The position numbers and the translations under genes are program-made. This document shows, one piece after another, positions 35,683 to 44,531 of a stretch of 64,000 bases of DNA. Location of the stretch: NCBI RefSeq assembly GCF_013033515.1, contig NZ_WQEG01000001.1, positions 744,001-808,000 on the forward strand, given 5' to 3'. The DNA comes from Ruegeria sp. HKCCA6707. GTDB lineage: Bacteria > Pseudomonadota > Alphaproteobacteria > Rhodobacterales > Rhodobacteraceae. Position 1 is the first letter of the stretch, and each line of letters starts with the position of its first letter. Below the pieces are notes generated by a model that searched no databases, had not been told where the DNA came from, and was given only the letters and a program-made list of their open reading frames with translations.

Positions 35683-35693
35683 GGGGGGGGGGG
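35683..35693. repeat. Homopolymer of 11 G (11 C on the coding strand)
   Basis: An uninterrupted run 5 bases after the stop of the binding-protein gene on the minus strand, between it and the downstream ATPase. With the CCGG/GGGGCCGG around it, a GC hairpin could form. It may be a slippage-prone tract or an assembly error. Confidence 0.6.
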
Positions 35694-35698
35694 AGAAG

Positions 35699-36736
35699 CT
35701 ATTTGCCCCAGATCGCCTTGTAGGCTTCGCGATAGGGCGTATCGGGATCAAACGCATTGCCCTCGATCTTGTCCAATCCGGCCTTGGTCACCAGCGCAGG
35801 CGAGGTGACATAACCTGAACACGCCTCGCCCTGGATCGCGCGGTTCAGCTCATCCACCAGTTGCCACCCCTGCAGGTTCAGCGGCTCGGCCACAGTGATC
35901 GTCTGGTAATTGTCCGACCGGATCCGCTGGAACGAGGCCTCAGATCCGTCCCCCGCAGACCCCGCTTGCGGCCCGCTGGCGCTGTCGATCCCCGCCGATG
36001 CAAGCGCCGGGCCCATGAAGTCAAAATAGAGATCGTTGATCGCCAGCGCATGGGTCCAGCTGTCGCCGTATTTCTGCAACAGCGATGTGGTCAGCGGCCC
36101 CATCCGAGATGAAGTATCAGCAATGGGCGTGTCCACATATTCCAGCACCTTGCCGCCGCCAGCTTCGATCACCTCTTGCAACCGGTCCGCCTTGTCGATG
36201 GCAATCTGATAGGTCGAGTCGGTAAAGATCACCACACCGATATCGGTCCCGCCATCCTCAAGCGCCCATTCGGCGGCCACTTCGGACACCGTCATCGCGT
36301 CGGTCGACACGTTGGCAAAGATCCCGCCGGGCGCGTCGCAGCCGATCACGGGTCCAGAATGCCAGGCGACCATCGGAATGTTGGCACCGGTCACACCTTC
36401 CAGCGCGGCCTGCTGCTCGACAGCGTCAAAACCGTTGATGATGATCCCGTCGGGTTGCAGTGCCAACGCTTGACCGATTGCCGCCGTTCGCCCCTGGATA
36501 GAGCCCGCTCCATCCAGAACACGAACCTCCCAGCCAATGGCGGCTGCGGCTTCCTCAACACCGCTGGTGACCCCAAGGATACCACCGTTTTTCAGATCAC
36601 CCGCAAGCACCACGATCGATTTGCCATCAGCCGCCGCAGGGCCGGTTGTCGGACCATCCCAGGGAAGTTCGGCAAGGCTGGTCCCCGCCAACATTGTGCT
36701 GGCCAACAGACCCGCCATGAACGTTCTTTTTTGCAT
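35699..36736 (-). CDS. Sugar ABC transporter substrate-binding protein
   Basis: 345 residues with a clear signal peptide (MQKRTFMAGLLASTMLAGTS) and a type-1 periplasmic-binding fold (GIIINGFDAVEQQAAL in the first domain, HALAINDLYFDFMGPALASAG in the second). The start at 36736 follows GGGAGGA; the longer open frame to 37225 runs into the permease and is spurious. Belongs to the first importer of the tandem with the genes at 36793 and 37802. Ligand probably a sugar or sugar acid. Confidence 0.88.
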   Translation of the reverse strand: MQKRTFMAGLLASTMLAGTSLAELPWDGPTTGPAAADGKSIVVLAGDLKNGGILGVTSGVEEAAAAIGWEVRVLDGAGSIQGRTAAIGQALALQPDGIIINGFDAVEQQAALEGVTGANIPMVAWHSGPVIGCDAPGGIFANVSTDAMTVSEVAAEWALEDGGTDIGVVIFTDSTYQIAIDKADRLQEVIEAGGGKVLEYVDTPIADTSSRMGPLTTSLLQKYGDSWTHALAINDLYFDFMGPALASAGIDSASGPQAGSAGDGSEASFQRIRSDNYQTITVAEPLNLQGWQLVDELNRAIQGEACSGYVTSPALVTKAGLDKIEGNAFDPDTPYREAYKAIWGK

Positions 36737-36792
36737 CAGATTTCCTCCCTTTGCATAGATGTCGCCCACACCCCAAGGTGCGGCGGTTTGCT

Positions 36793-37815
36793 TCAGCGCT
36801 TGGCTGCACCCTTTCTGCGCTGTGCGTATCCTGCGATGCCGATGGCAATCAGCAGGGTAACCCCGTTGAACAGCGGCTCGACCCAGAAGGAGCCACCAAA
36901 TTGTTGAATACCGGAAATGCCCACGGCCAGAATGGCGACCCCGATAACGGTGCCCCAGACATTCACCCGACCAGGTTTGATCGTGGTCGAGCCCAGGAAG
37001 GCACCGACAAGAGCGGGCAACAGAAACTCCAACCCGACCGAGGCCTGACCGATCCGCAGTTTTGACGCCAGGATCACACCGGCCAGCGCCGTCATCGTGC
37101 CCGACGCCATGAACGCGCCGATGACATATTTGCGGGTCGGAATGCCGTTCAGCTGCGCTGCACGCTGGTTTGCACCAATGGCATAGAGATAGCGGCCCAC
37201 CGGCGTGTATTCGAGCACGATCCACAGCACTAATGTGATGGCCAGCAGATAAAACCCGGTAATCGGAAGCCCGAAGACAAAGGTTGTCGACAGATCATAG
37301 AACCCTTCGGGCAGTGCGCCCACCATCTGCCGTCCGCCGGTGTGCCATAGCGCCAGCGCATAAAGAACGGTGCCGGTGCCCAGCGTGGCAATGAAACTGT
37401 CGATCTTGGCAACTTCGACCAGCATGCCGTTCAGAAACCCGGTAAAGGCCCCCAGAACCAGAACAATCGCAACCGCGATTGGCCAGGGCAGACCAAGCAT
37501 GGTCTGCAAGCTGATGGCCAGGATGTGCCACAAAACGATGCCGTAGCCCACAGTCAAATCGATGCGCCCCGCCGCCATCGGGATCATCGCACCCAGCGAC
37601 AGCAAAGCGATGATCGCTTTGTCAGAAATAATCGCCCGCAGGTTCAGCATCGTCGGAAACGTGTTCGGCAAAAGAACCGAAAAGAGGCCAATCAGGAAGA
37701 CAGTCAAAATGACCAGACCGTAAACCGGTAGAAACCGCATCACCCGTTTGCCAAAGCTCAAACCTTTCAGTTCGGCCTTTGTGGGTTCCAAAGCGCTGCT
37801 TTCAAGCGACTGCAT
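36793..37815 (-). CDS. Sugar-type ABC transporter permease
   Basis: About 340 residues with multiple membrane helices, MAAGRIDLTVGYGIVLW and the RYLYAIGANQRAAQLNGI coupling motif of RbsC-like permeases. The start at 37815 lies inside the end of the ATPase gene (14-base overlap) after an AAGGA site; an open frame to 37893 is not used. Works with the ATPase at 37802 and the binding protein at 35699. Confidence 0.88.
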   Translation of the reverse strand: MQSLESSALEPTKAELKGLSFGKRVMRFLPVYGLVILTVFLIGLFSVLLPNTFPTMLNLRAIISDKAIIALLSLGAMIPMAAGRIDLTVGYGIVLWHILAISLQTMLGLPWPIAVAIVLVLGAFTGFLNGMLVEVAKIDSFIATLGTGTVLYALALWHTGGRQMVGALPEGFYDLSTTFVFGLPITGFYLLAITLVLWIVLEYTPVGRYLYAIGANQRAAQLNGIPTRKYVIGAFMASGTMTALAGVILASKLRIGQASVGLEFLLPALVGAFLGSTTIKPGRVNVWGTVIGVAILAVGISGIQQFGGSFWVEPLFNGVTLLIAIGIAGYAQRRKGAAKR

Positions 37816-39331
37816 GCGAGATATCCTTTCCTTGCCCGGCGTTGCTCGCCGATGCGGATTGAATGAGGTTTTCCGTCGATAGCCGGGTGCCACTCAGCTC
37901 TTCGACAATCTTGCCCTGGCTGAACACAATGGCGCGGTGGCAGATCGTGGCGATCTCTTCGAAATCGGTCGAGACGACCAGAATGCCCACCCCCTGCCCT
38001 AACGCCTTGTTCAAAAGCGCATAGATTTCCGCCTTGGCCCCCACATCAACTCCAGCGGTCGGGTCTTCGCAGATCAACAGCTTGCGTTGGGTAGCCAACC
38101 AGCGCCCGATCACCACCTTTTGCTGGTTTCCGCCCGACAAGGCTTCGATGGCCAGCGTCGGATCATTGGGCGACAGGCCCAGTTCAGCACCAATGGCTTC
38201 AGCCTGTTCAGCCTCGCGCGCCGGGGTCATGAAACTCAGCAATCGGCGCCCCAACCCGTCAGGGTTCAGAAATGTGTTTTCCCGGATGCTCAGGCTCATT
38301 GCCACGGATTCTTCGGTTCGGTCCTTGGCCACCAGACCTATTCCGGCCTGCATGGCCGTTTGCGGCGATGTAAGATCCGGTACCTCACCGGCCAGCAGAA
38401 CCTGCCCGTCATGCGGCTCGACCCCGAACAGTGCGCGCGAAACCGCCTCGTGCCCAGCCCCGCGCAAACCGACAAGGCCAACGATCTCGCCTTGCCGCAG
38501 CTCGAAGTTCAGCGCGGTGACATCACCGGCCGAGAAATCCGTCAGCGACAGGATGACATCGCCCGGCGGGGTCTCGGACTTAACAGTGGCCCGCGTTTTG
38601 CGACCCACGATCTTCAGCACCAGCTCTTCCGGTGTCGTGTGTTCGATACTTCGGATCCCAACCATTTCGCCGTCACGCAAAACGGCCACACGGTCAGCGA
38701 TCTTGAAAATCTCGTCCAGGCGATGGCTGACATAGATCATCCCCACGCCTTTCTCCCGCAAGGGCCGGATAGCCGCGAAAAGCCGCTCGACCTCGTCCGC
38801 CGGCAACGACGCGGTCGGTTCATCAAGAACCAGAAACTCGCTGTCCACGGCCAATGCCCGCGCAATCGCCACCAGCGACTTTTCGGTCCGCGACAGATCC
38901 TCAACCCGGGTCGTGGGATCAAAATCACAATCTACCCGTGCCAGCGCATTTCGCGCGAACCGCTCAACATCCTTCCACTGGATCAGGCCCGACTGTTTCT
39001 TGAAGCCAAGCGCCAGCGCAATGTTCTCGGCAACTGTCATCCATTCGATCAACCCCAGATCCTGATGGATGAAAGCCACCTTCTGACGTTCACCAAATCC
39101 GGCAGGCCGATGATCATAGGGTTGGCCGTCAATCAGAACACGACCCGAGTCCGGTTTGTGGATACCACCCAGAACTTTGATTAGCGTCGACTTGCCCGCC
39201 CCGTTCTCGCCCAGAAGCGCAACAATCTCTCCGCGCTCGACGGCCAGCGACACGTCGCGCAGCGCATATGTCCCACCGAAATGCTTGTCGATGCTGTCAA
39301 ACAACAGACCACTATGACGCTGCTTGTTCAT
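37802..39331 (-). CDS. Sugar ABC transporter ATPase, double domain (MglA/RbsA-like)
   Basis: About 509 residues with two nucleotide-binding domains. The first has GENGAGKSTLIKVLGG and VLDEPTASLP; the second has a degenerate Walker A (GLRGAGHEAVSRAL) and the SGGNQQKVVIGRWLA signature, as in RbsA/MglA. The ATG at 39331 follows GGAGG; a GTG at 39349 is less likely. First gene of the importer operon, divergent from the LacI gene with both putative operators between. Confidence 0.9.
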   Translation of the reverse strand: MNKQRHSGLLFDSIDKHFGGTYALRDVSLAVERGEIVALLGENGAGKSTLIKVLGGIHKPDSGRVLIDGQPYDHRPAGFGERQKVAFIHQDLGLIEWMTVAENIALALGFKKQSGLIQWKDVERFARNALARVDCDFDPTTRVEDLSRTEKSLVAIARALAVDSEFLVLDEPTASLPADEVERLFAAIRPLREKGVGMIYVSHRLDEIFKIADRVAVLRDGEMVGIRSIEHTTPEELVLKIVGRKTRATVKSETPPGDVILSLTDFSAGDVTALNFELRQGEIVGLVGLRGAGHEAVSRALFGVEPHDGQVLLAGEVPDLTSPQTAMQAGIGLVAKDRTEESVAMSLSIRENTFLNPDGLGRRLLSFMTPAREAEQAEAIGAELGLSPNDPTLAIEALSGGNQQKVVIGRWLATQRKLLICEDPTAGVDVGAKAEIYALLNKALGQGVGILVVSTDFEEIATICHRAIVFSQGKIVEELSGTRLSTENLIQSASASNAGQGKDISHAVA

Positions 39332-39368
39332 TTGTCCTCCCCACGCCACGGCATTTGCTTTTCGACAG

Positions 39369-39382
39369 CGTTACCCGTAACG
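39369..39382. promoter_or_regulatory. Operator candidate for the second LacI protein, site 1
   Basis: CGTTACCCGTAACG: 6-bp arms CGTTAC/GTAACG around CC, 38 bases upstream of the importer ATPase start. Resembles the site at 39426. Confidence 0.65.
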
Positions 39383-39425
39383 TTCCGCTAGTGTTCGAGG
39401 AAAATTCGGCACAGTCAAGAAAAAA

Positions 39426-39437
39426 GTTACCGGTAAC
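39426..39437. promoter_or_regulatory. Operator candidate for the second LacI protein, site 2
   Basis: GTTACCGGTAAC is a perfect 12-bp palindrome with a central CCGG, 14 bases upstream of the LacI ATG, so it would also block the regulator's own expression. Confidence 0.7.
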
Positions 39438-39450
39438 GTATTTTGCGAAA

Positions 39451-40476
39451 ATGACAGAAAAACCAAGCAAGACCAACAAGGTAAGCCTAGCCAAAGTGGC
39501 CGAGGCGGCGGGCGTTTCAAAAATGACCGCCAGCCGAGTCATACGGGGTGAAGGGGGCTATTCGGAAAAAACCCGCGACAAAGTGATGGCCCAGGTGGAC
39601 GCTCTGGGCTACTTGCCGAATCGGCTTGCGACCGTTTTCGCCGGGGATCGTTCCTCGACTTTTGTAGGCGTCTCGATACCGGATCTGGGCAACGAGGTCT
39701 TTGCTCAGGTGCTTGAAGGCATCGACCAGAAACTGGGGTCACACGGCTATCAAACTGTCTTGGGGCTAACACAACATACGCTGGTTGAAGAAGAGAAATG
39801 GATCGAAACGGTCCTGTCCTGGCAACCCGCCGGGCTTATTCTGACAGGCCGGTCTCATTTGCCCCGCGCTACCGAGATGTTGCGCAATGCGGGAATTCCG
39901 ATCGTTGAATTATGGGACCTGAATTCTAGTCCCCTAGACATTAGCGTCGGGCTTGCGCATTTCGACAGCGGCTTCGAAATGGGGCGCCACTTGATCGGGC
40001 TGGGATACCGAAACTTTGGCTATGTCGGCACGTCGCATGATACAGCGAATGCGGCGTCCAGGCGTCTGGACGGGTTCACCAAAGCGATAACCGACGGGGG
40101 CGGAACTCTCACCCGGCAATTCTGTCTGCATGACACGGCCAGCTTCTACCCAGGGTACTACGGAACCGAACAGCTGATCGCCACCGGGGCCATTGTCGAA
40201 TGCGTCTTCTATCAAAATGACTCGATGGCTTTTGGCGGCATGCAGTATTGTGATCGAATTGGCCTGTCTGTCCCCCAAGATATTGGCATTGCCGGCTGGG
40301 GTGACATGCCGATTTCATCTGTGCTGAAAGCCAGACTGACGTCCATCCACGTCCCACACCTTCGGATCGGCCAGGCCGCCGCACAAGCGCTGGTTGCTCG
40401 GCTGAACGGAGAAGCGGTGAAGCCTTGCATCGACGTGGGTTTTCACCTCGTCCCTGGGCGGACTGTGCGATCTTAG
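39451..40476 (+). CDS. LacI-family regulator of the ABC importers
   Basis: 341 residues: helix-turn-helix LAKVAEAAGVSKMTASRVIR followed by a sugar-binding-type effector domain (YLPNRLATVFAGDRSSTFVG onward). The ATG at 39451 is chosen because the longer frame from 39268 overlaps the ATPase gene and the operators. Divergent from the importer operon. It is about as similar in layout to the LacI at 23640 as any two members of this branch, and both recognise ACCGGT-centred sites by the look of the DNA. Confidence 0.88.
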   Translation: MTEKPSKTNKVSLAKVAEAAGVSKMTASRVIRGEGGYSEKTRDKVMAQVDALGYLPNRLATVFAGDRSSTFVGVSIPDLGNEVFAQVLEGIDQKLGSHGYQTVLGLTQHTLVEEEKWIETVLSWQPAGLILTGRSHLPRATEMLRNAGIPIVELWDLNSSPLDISVGLAHFDSGFEMGRHLIGLGYRNFGYVGTSHDTANAASRRLDGFTKAITDGGGTLTRQFCLHDTASFYPGYYGTEQLIATGAIVECVFYQNDSMAFGGMQYCDRIGLSVPQDIGIAGWGDMPISSVLKARLTSIHVPHLRIGQAAAQALVARLNGEAVKPCIDVGFHLVPGRTVRS

Positions 40477-40599
40477 GTGTTGCTCTCTCCTAGAGAAACA
40501 CAACCAAGTTGGATACCTAACATTCCAGTTTGTTTTGCCGCGTGGGTCGATGTGCATCCGAAAACACCGCAGAGGCGGTCGTTACATAGGTCTGTGACG

Positions 40600-40815
40600 G
40601 GTGCTGTCAGTCGAATTCGAACCAGTCTCAGTTCGCCTTAGAAACCGCGAACCGGTCCAGAACAAAGCTGACGCCACTCGGCGAAGGCGGCGGCCAGGGT
40701 CAGCTTGAAGGAGTTTCGGCTAGTGAGCGATCTTTCCCGGTTGAAGTGGTTGTAGGCGGACGAATGAACGGTGGCGAATTTCTGCAAACTTCGCATGCGC
40801 CTGAAACCTTCCATT
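40600..40815 (-). mobile_element. IS6-family remnant C (transposase C-terminus and right end)
   Basis: GGTGCTGTCAGTCGAATTCGAACCAGTCTC at the edge matches remnants A and B in part. On the minus strand it reads the transposase C-terminus MRSLQKFATVHSSAYNHFN and the end of the gene; the N-terminal two thirds are missing. It lies just after the second LacI gene. Confidence 0.72.
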
Positions 40816-41135
40816 ACGCAATCAACCTATTCTGTCACATGGATGCTGATGGCAGACAATTGTCACCAATCTGGCCCGATGGTCTCGAGTATTCAGGGAT
40901 CGATTTTTTCGCCTGGATGCTGAAAGTAAGGTTGTCGAACACTTTGATATTCTTCAGGAAGTTCCGGCAAAACGCGCGAATGACAATGGCATGTTTCAAC
41001 CTAACCGTTCTGACGACAACGAAAGGAACTTTGAAAACTCTCATCGGCTGAGCCACGATGATGAAAGGGCACAAGTCTGATCCAAGAAACCCGCCGAACC
41101 ATATCTATCAAGAACCTTGTATCTAGGAGAAACGT
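40816..41135. other. Intergenic stretch, nothing firm
   Basis: About 320 bp between the IS remnant and the frameshifted gene. Short frames on both strands show no likeness to known proteins. The promoter of the next gene must be here. Confidence 0.35.
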
Positions 41136-41638
41136 ATGCTCCCGAAGAGCATTCTCGTGGCGACCCTCGGACTTTTGCAACCACCTCGCTTAAAGCCGGC
41201 GTTCAAATTCGTTTTTTGGCAGGCGCGACCAAGGGCCGATTTGTTTTGACAAACGTCGGAACGTGCGAATTAGCAGCATCGACCCTCAAAATTGACTTGT
41301 CGCTATCTGCCGGACGCCTGATCTTCGACGTTACCGAAAAAGGCGTGGGTGTGGAGGTCTTTCAACCGCTCGAATTCGTAGAGGGTGCTGAAGCTCGGCT
41401 TCAATTTCCATCGGTTGAGGACGCGCAAAGTACAATTGAGCTGGAGATTGCGTCCCTCGCCGCCGGGGACAGGCTAGCTTTTACCATCGATGTCGATGAC
41501 ATAATCGGACAACGCGAAATCACTGTAACAGGATCGGAGATCGAAGGCGCCACCGTATCTTATCCTGATGCGGATGAAACCAGTACTGGGACTTTCTCAT
41601 CCGAAGCACTTGTCAACGTGACGACGAAGGACTGCTGA
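41136..41638 (+). pseudogene. Exported hypothetical protein, frameshifted in its signal peptide
   Basis: An AGGAGA site precedes the ATG at 41136, which reads the signal-peptide start MLPKSILVATLGLL. At about 41179 the frame is lost: the mature part continues in another frame (ATTSLKAGVQIRFLAGATK to a stop at 41638). One missing G in CTTTTGCAACC would restore GLLATTS. The mature part, with two Cys residues and many acidic residues, resembles a Rhodobacteraceae exported family I have seen named aggregation factor core. Either a recent pseudogene or a sequencing error. The frame from 41117 alone would give an untypical N-terminus. Confidence 0.6.
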
Positions 41639-41997
41639 AGGCTGTCCCAGAATGTCGAATTGGTTCATACGCATAACTTACATCAAGCTTCGAATTTGGT
41701 AACACCAACGCAGAGGAACACTCGACGCCGGCAATGGTGACGCGACAAACTCTTCAATAGTTGTTGTTCGAGGCGGTGCCCCGGGTCTCGCTGCGATGCA
41801 AGAAACTGCTCCAGTTCTTCACCTTGGATTGCATTGCAGGAGAATTAGAACTCACGTGACCTGGCGCTGTTTTCTGACGTTCTGCGTCTCTTTTTAACGG
41901 AAGTGTGATGACCTCTGTTGTGAGGAGATATATCGTTCTTTGTATTGACGCGTCACGACACCGCCCCACTTTTCTAACTCAGCTAGGAGCATCCTGA
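41639..41997. other. Intergenic stretch, nothing recognised
   Basis: About 360 bp with short frames on the minus strand that look random. Holds the promoter of the next gene; an AGGAG site stands before its GTG start. Confidence 0.35.
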
Positions 41998-42765
41998 GTG
42001 TTTGTGAGGACCACCGCTTTATTGATTTTTGCCGTGTCGACCCCGGCCACGGCATTGCAGCTTCGCGAAACAGGGCGCTATGAGCTCGATCAACCCGCAA
42101 GTCTTGACTACGATCCGACGTTTTGTGGGTTGTGGATTGCGAACGAGGGCCCCGAGGCCATTCTCGTTACATTGCAGGGTGATGAGTTGCGCCGCATATC
42201 CAGTGATCTCTTCCGCATCAAAGCAATTGCTATTGAATGGGATCATTTGTTGCTGGGCGATGGTCTCGGAAGTCTTCAACGTGTTACAAAGGAAGGAATG
42301 CCGCTCGGAGCACCTTTCAAACTGGACGGCGGTTTCGCAGATACGGAGGGGATCGCGATCAATGCCAAGGGGCAGATCGTGACCGTTGAGGATGACCCGG
42401 AACGGTTGTCCTGGTTCACTTCAGAGGGTGCTTTGACGGCGAGGTTGGATACCATGAAGCTCTCTCCCCCCTTAAGCGAGGCACAGGGCATCGCGATTGA
42501 CGCACGCACCGGTCACATGTTGATTGTTGATGACTGGGAAGGGTCAAACAGCCTGTATGAGTTCACAGCGGATGGCCAATTGCTCGCCCAGCAAAGTCTG
42601 TTGGAATTCGGTACCGACCCGGAAGGCATCGCCATCAGACCGGGGTCTAACCAATTGTTCGTGGCATTCGACGGCGGCGCAGAGATTGTGACATTTGACT
42701 ACACACCCACGTTGCCTGAAGGATTACCGCTGCCTCCCCCGGGCGGAGATTGCATGATGTTTTAA
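41998..42765 (+). CDS. Exported beta-propeller protein (SdiA-regulated/YjiK-like)
   Basis: 255 residues, GTG start with AGGAG upstream, signal peptide ending TPATA. The rest repeats propeller-like units such as GLWIANEGPEAILV, EGIAINAKGQIVTVEDDPERL and GIAIDARTGHMLIVDD, as in YjiK/SdiA-regulated and lactonase-like propellers. It should be periplasmic. Converges on the MarR gene. Catalytic or binding role not clear. Confidence 0.7.
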   Translation: MFVRTTALLIFAVSTPATALQLRETGRYELDQPASLDYDPTFCGLWIANEGPEAILVTLQGDELRRISSDLFRIKAIAIEWDHLLLGDGLGSLQRVTKEGMPLGAPFKLDGGFADTEGIAINAKGQIVTVEDDPERLSWFTSEGALTARLDTMKLSPPLSEAQGIAIDARTGHMLIVDDWEGSNSLYEFTADGQLLAQQSLLEFGTDPEGIAIRPGSNQLFVAFDGGAEIVTFDYTPTLPEGLPLPPPGGDCMMF

Positions 42766-42802
42766 GAATTTGGCTAAGCGTTCTGGTTGGCTCTGGTTTT
42801 TC

Positions 42803-43252
42803 CTAATCCCGTTCGTTGTCCAAAGCTTCGCGTATGAGCGTCAGATTCGGCAGGGAATTACGAAATGGGCCCGACCCGAGTTCGGACAAAACTGGAGCCA
42901 GAGCTTCCGACATCCGCTCGTTACACGCTTTCAAAAACTCCGCGCCTTGTGGCGTAGACCGGGCGATTTTCGAACGCTTGTCATTCGAGTTGACTTCAAG
43001 GGTAATCAGAGCATGGTTTTCAAGACTTGAGAGCATATGCGTCATCGAAGTCTTGGGCACTTGAAACGCGTTAGAAAGTTGCAGAGGAGTTTCCCCTTCT
43101 GGGCGTCGAACCAGATGGCCCAATATTCCAAACTGTGTCGCTGTCATTCTACCGGGCAGGAATGCTTCCAGCTTGGTCGAGATCAACTGATTAATGATCC
43201 CGACTTCGGTGAAAAACCGGTAAACTTCGCTGGTCTCATCTTCAGGCTTCAT
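42803..43252 (-). CDS. MarR-family transcriptional regulator
   Basis: 149 residues with the winged helix LQLSNAFQVPKTSMTHMLSS and the DKRSKIARSTPQGAEFL wing typical of MarR. Its start lies inside the end of the nitroreductase-like gene (11-base overlap), so they form one transcript and the regulator probably represses the promoter at 44343-44400, where two palindromes are found. Confidence 0.88.
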   Translation of the reverse strand: MKPEDETSEVYRFFTEVGIINQLISTKLEAFLPGRMTATQFGILGHLVRRPEGETPLQLSNAFQVPKTSMTHMLSSLENHALITLEVNSNDKRSKIARSTPQGAEFLKACNERMSEALAPVLSELGSGPFRNSLPNLTLIREALDNERD

Positions 43253-44342
43253 TCAGAATTCGGGTCTCCAGCGGCCAGCGGGGTGTGGCAATTGGCTCGG
43301 GCCCATGTCCCAAGCGCAACAACATTTGCACTGTGTAGCCCGACGGTGCAAGAAGCTCATGCGCCAAAGCATACTCATCTGCCATCTCAGGATACTCCTG
43401 AAGTGCCTGACTGACGGGATGAACGCCCAGACCCATTTCGGTAGTCTTTAGATAGAAACGCATCAATCGACGTCCGGCATCGAGTTGATCGCTTCGCGTA
43501 TTTGTGGCTGTTGTGATGACTGCGTATTGCTGTGTCGAGTCTAGCATGGCGAAGTAGCCTCGCATATGTGACTGAGTGCCTGGGTGGTCAACATTCATAA
43601 GGGTCTCGTTGTCCAACAGACCGGTTAGTCGCAGCATTTCCAGCATGGGATCGCGCAACTCAATCCCGTCTGGGTTGGCGTTGATTTCTGCTTTACCGAT
43701 CCGCATCAAGTCGACGGATTCTTTCAGGGCCGGTGGGGTCCGCATTTCGATTTCAAAAGCACGTTTCGTGAGGCCTCGAATACGGGCCACCAGATCCTCA
43801 TCGGAAATCAGAGTGGCGTAGTTTTCAAGGACCGACACTTCCTCCTCGGAGAGCCGCTGTTCCGTGTATGGTTCTTTGTTTGAATGCCGGTTGAGGATTT
43901 GAGCTGAGAGTGGATCGGATGCCCCGCCTGGTACGAACACTGCTTCTGCGATGGGTCCGTCATCCCCATCTGGTAGTAACTTGACCTGGGCATCAAACCC
44001 GAGAGCCCCTGCTGCTAGAACCATCGTCTCAACAAATGCACCGAGGCCAATATAGAGTTGACGATGATAAGGATCGGTTTCTGGAAGCTCGCGATCTGTA
44101 TCGCGGTGGATGCGCACTTTGTCTTGCCCCACCAACTCGACAAGCCAAGGTTGCAGATTGTGCGGATTGGGCGCGAGTATTGCGTAAGACAATGCTGCTT
44201 TGCGGGGATCGTGATAGGGTTTTGGCATCCATGGAGCCAGAGCACTATGGGGCGTGCGTGTCGTAAGAAATCCAGCCGCGCCGGCTATCGCCACTATTGT
44301 GCCTCCGCTTAGAATTTTCAGAAAACGTCTTCGGTTTAGCAT
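43242..44342 (-). CDS. Tat-exported nitroreductase-like flavoprotein (Acg/TM1586-like)
   Basis: 366 residues starting with a twin-arginine leader (MLNRRRFLKILSGGTIVAI). The mature part has APNPHNLQPWLVEL near the N-terminus and a late GYTVQMLLRLGHGP, as in twin-arginine nitroreductase-family proteins, which bind FMN. Expected in the periplasm after folding with its cofactor. Substrate unknown; control by the overlapping MarR gene suggests a response to an aromatic or reactive compound. Confidence 0.8.
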   Translation of the reverse strand: MLNRRRFLKILSGGTIVAIAGAAGFLTTRTPHSALAPWMPKPYHDPRKAALSYAILAPNPHNLQPWLVELVGQDKVRIHRDTDRELPETDPYHRQLYIGLGAFVETMVLAAGALGFDAQVKLLPDGDDGPIAEAVFVPGGASDPLSAQILNRHSNKEPYTEQRLSEEEVSVLENYATLISDEDLVARIRGLTKRAFEIEMRTPPALKESVDLMRIGKAEINANPDGIELRDPMLEMLRLTGLLDNETLMNVDHPGTQSHMRGYFAMLDSTQQYAVITTATNTRSDQLDAGRRLMRFYLKTTEMGLGVHPVSQALQEYPEMADEYALAHELLAPSGYTVQMLLRLGHGPEPIATPRWPLETRILNEA

Positions 44343-44357
44343 TTTGAATCTCCATTA

Positions 44358-44371
44358 GTGCGATATCGTAC
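44358..44371. promoter_or_regulatory. MarR operator candidate, site 1
   Basis: GTGCGATATCGTAC is a 14-bp near-perfect palindrome 16 bases upstream of the nitroreductase start. Its centre is about 20 bp, two helical turns, from the next site. Confidence 0.55.
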
Positions 44372-44378
44372 TATTTAA

Positions 44379-44390
44379 TACGAAATCGTA
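44379..44390. promoter_or_regulatory. MarR operator candidate, site 2
   Basis: TACGAAATCGTA: 5-bp arms TACGA/TCGTA around AA; shares the CGAnATCGTAC core with site 1. The AT-rich stretch between the sites could hold the -10 region. Confidence 0.55.
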
Positions 44391-44531
44391 CCAAGTCAAT
44401 CCTGATCAATATTCGCAAACTATTGTTTTGGTGCATGCCGGCTCCATTCAGGCGTTGTTCTAATTCAGAGACGCCACGAGCATTCGCGTGTTATGTCTCA
44501 AGGCCTACCTAATTCAAAGCTAGATTTTGAA

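Noticed and set aside
36737-37225. Extension of the binding-protein frame upstream of its signal peptide
   Set aside because: It runs inside the permease gene; the signal peptide and GGGAGGA site at 36736 define the start.
38087-39184. 365-residue plus-strand frame opposite the importer ATPase
   Set aside because: Shadow of the ATPase gene, which has all its motifs.
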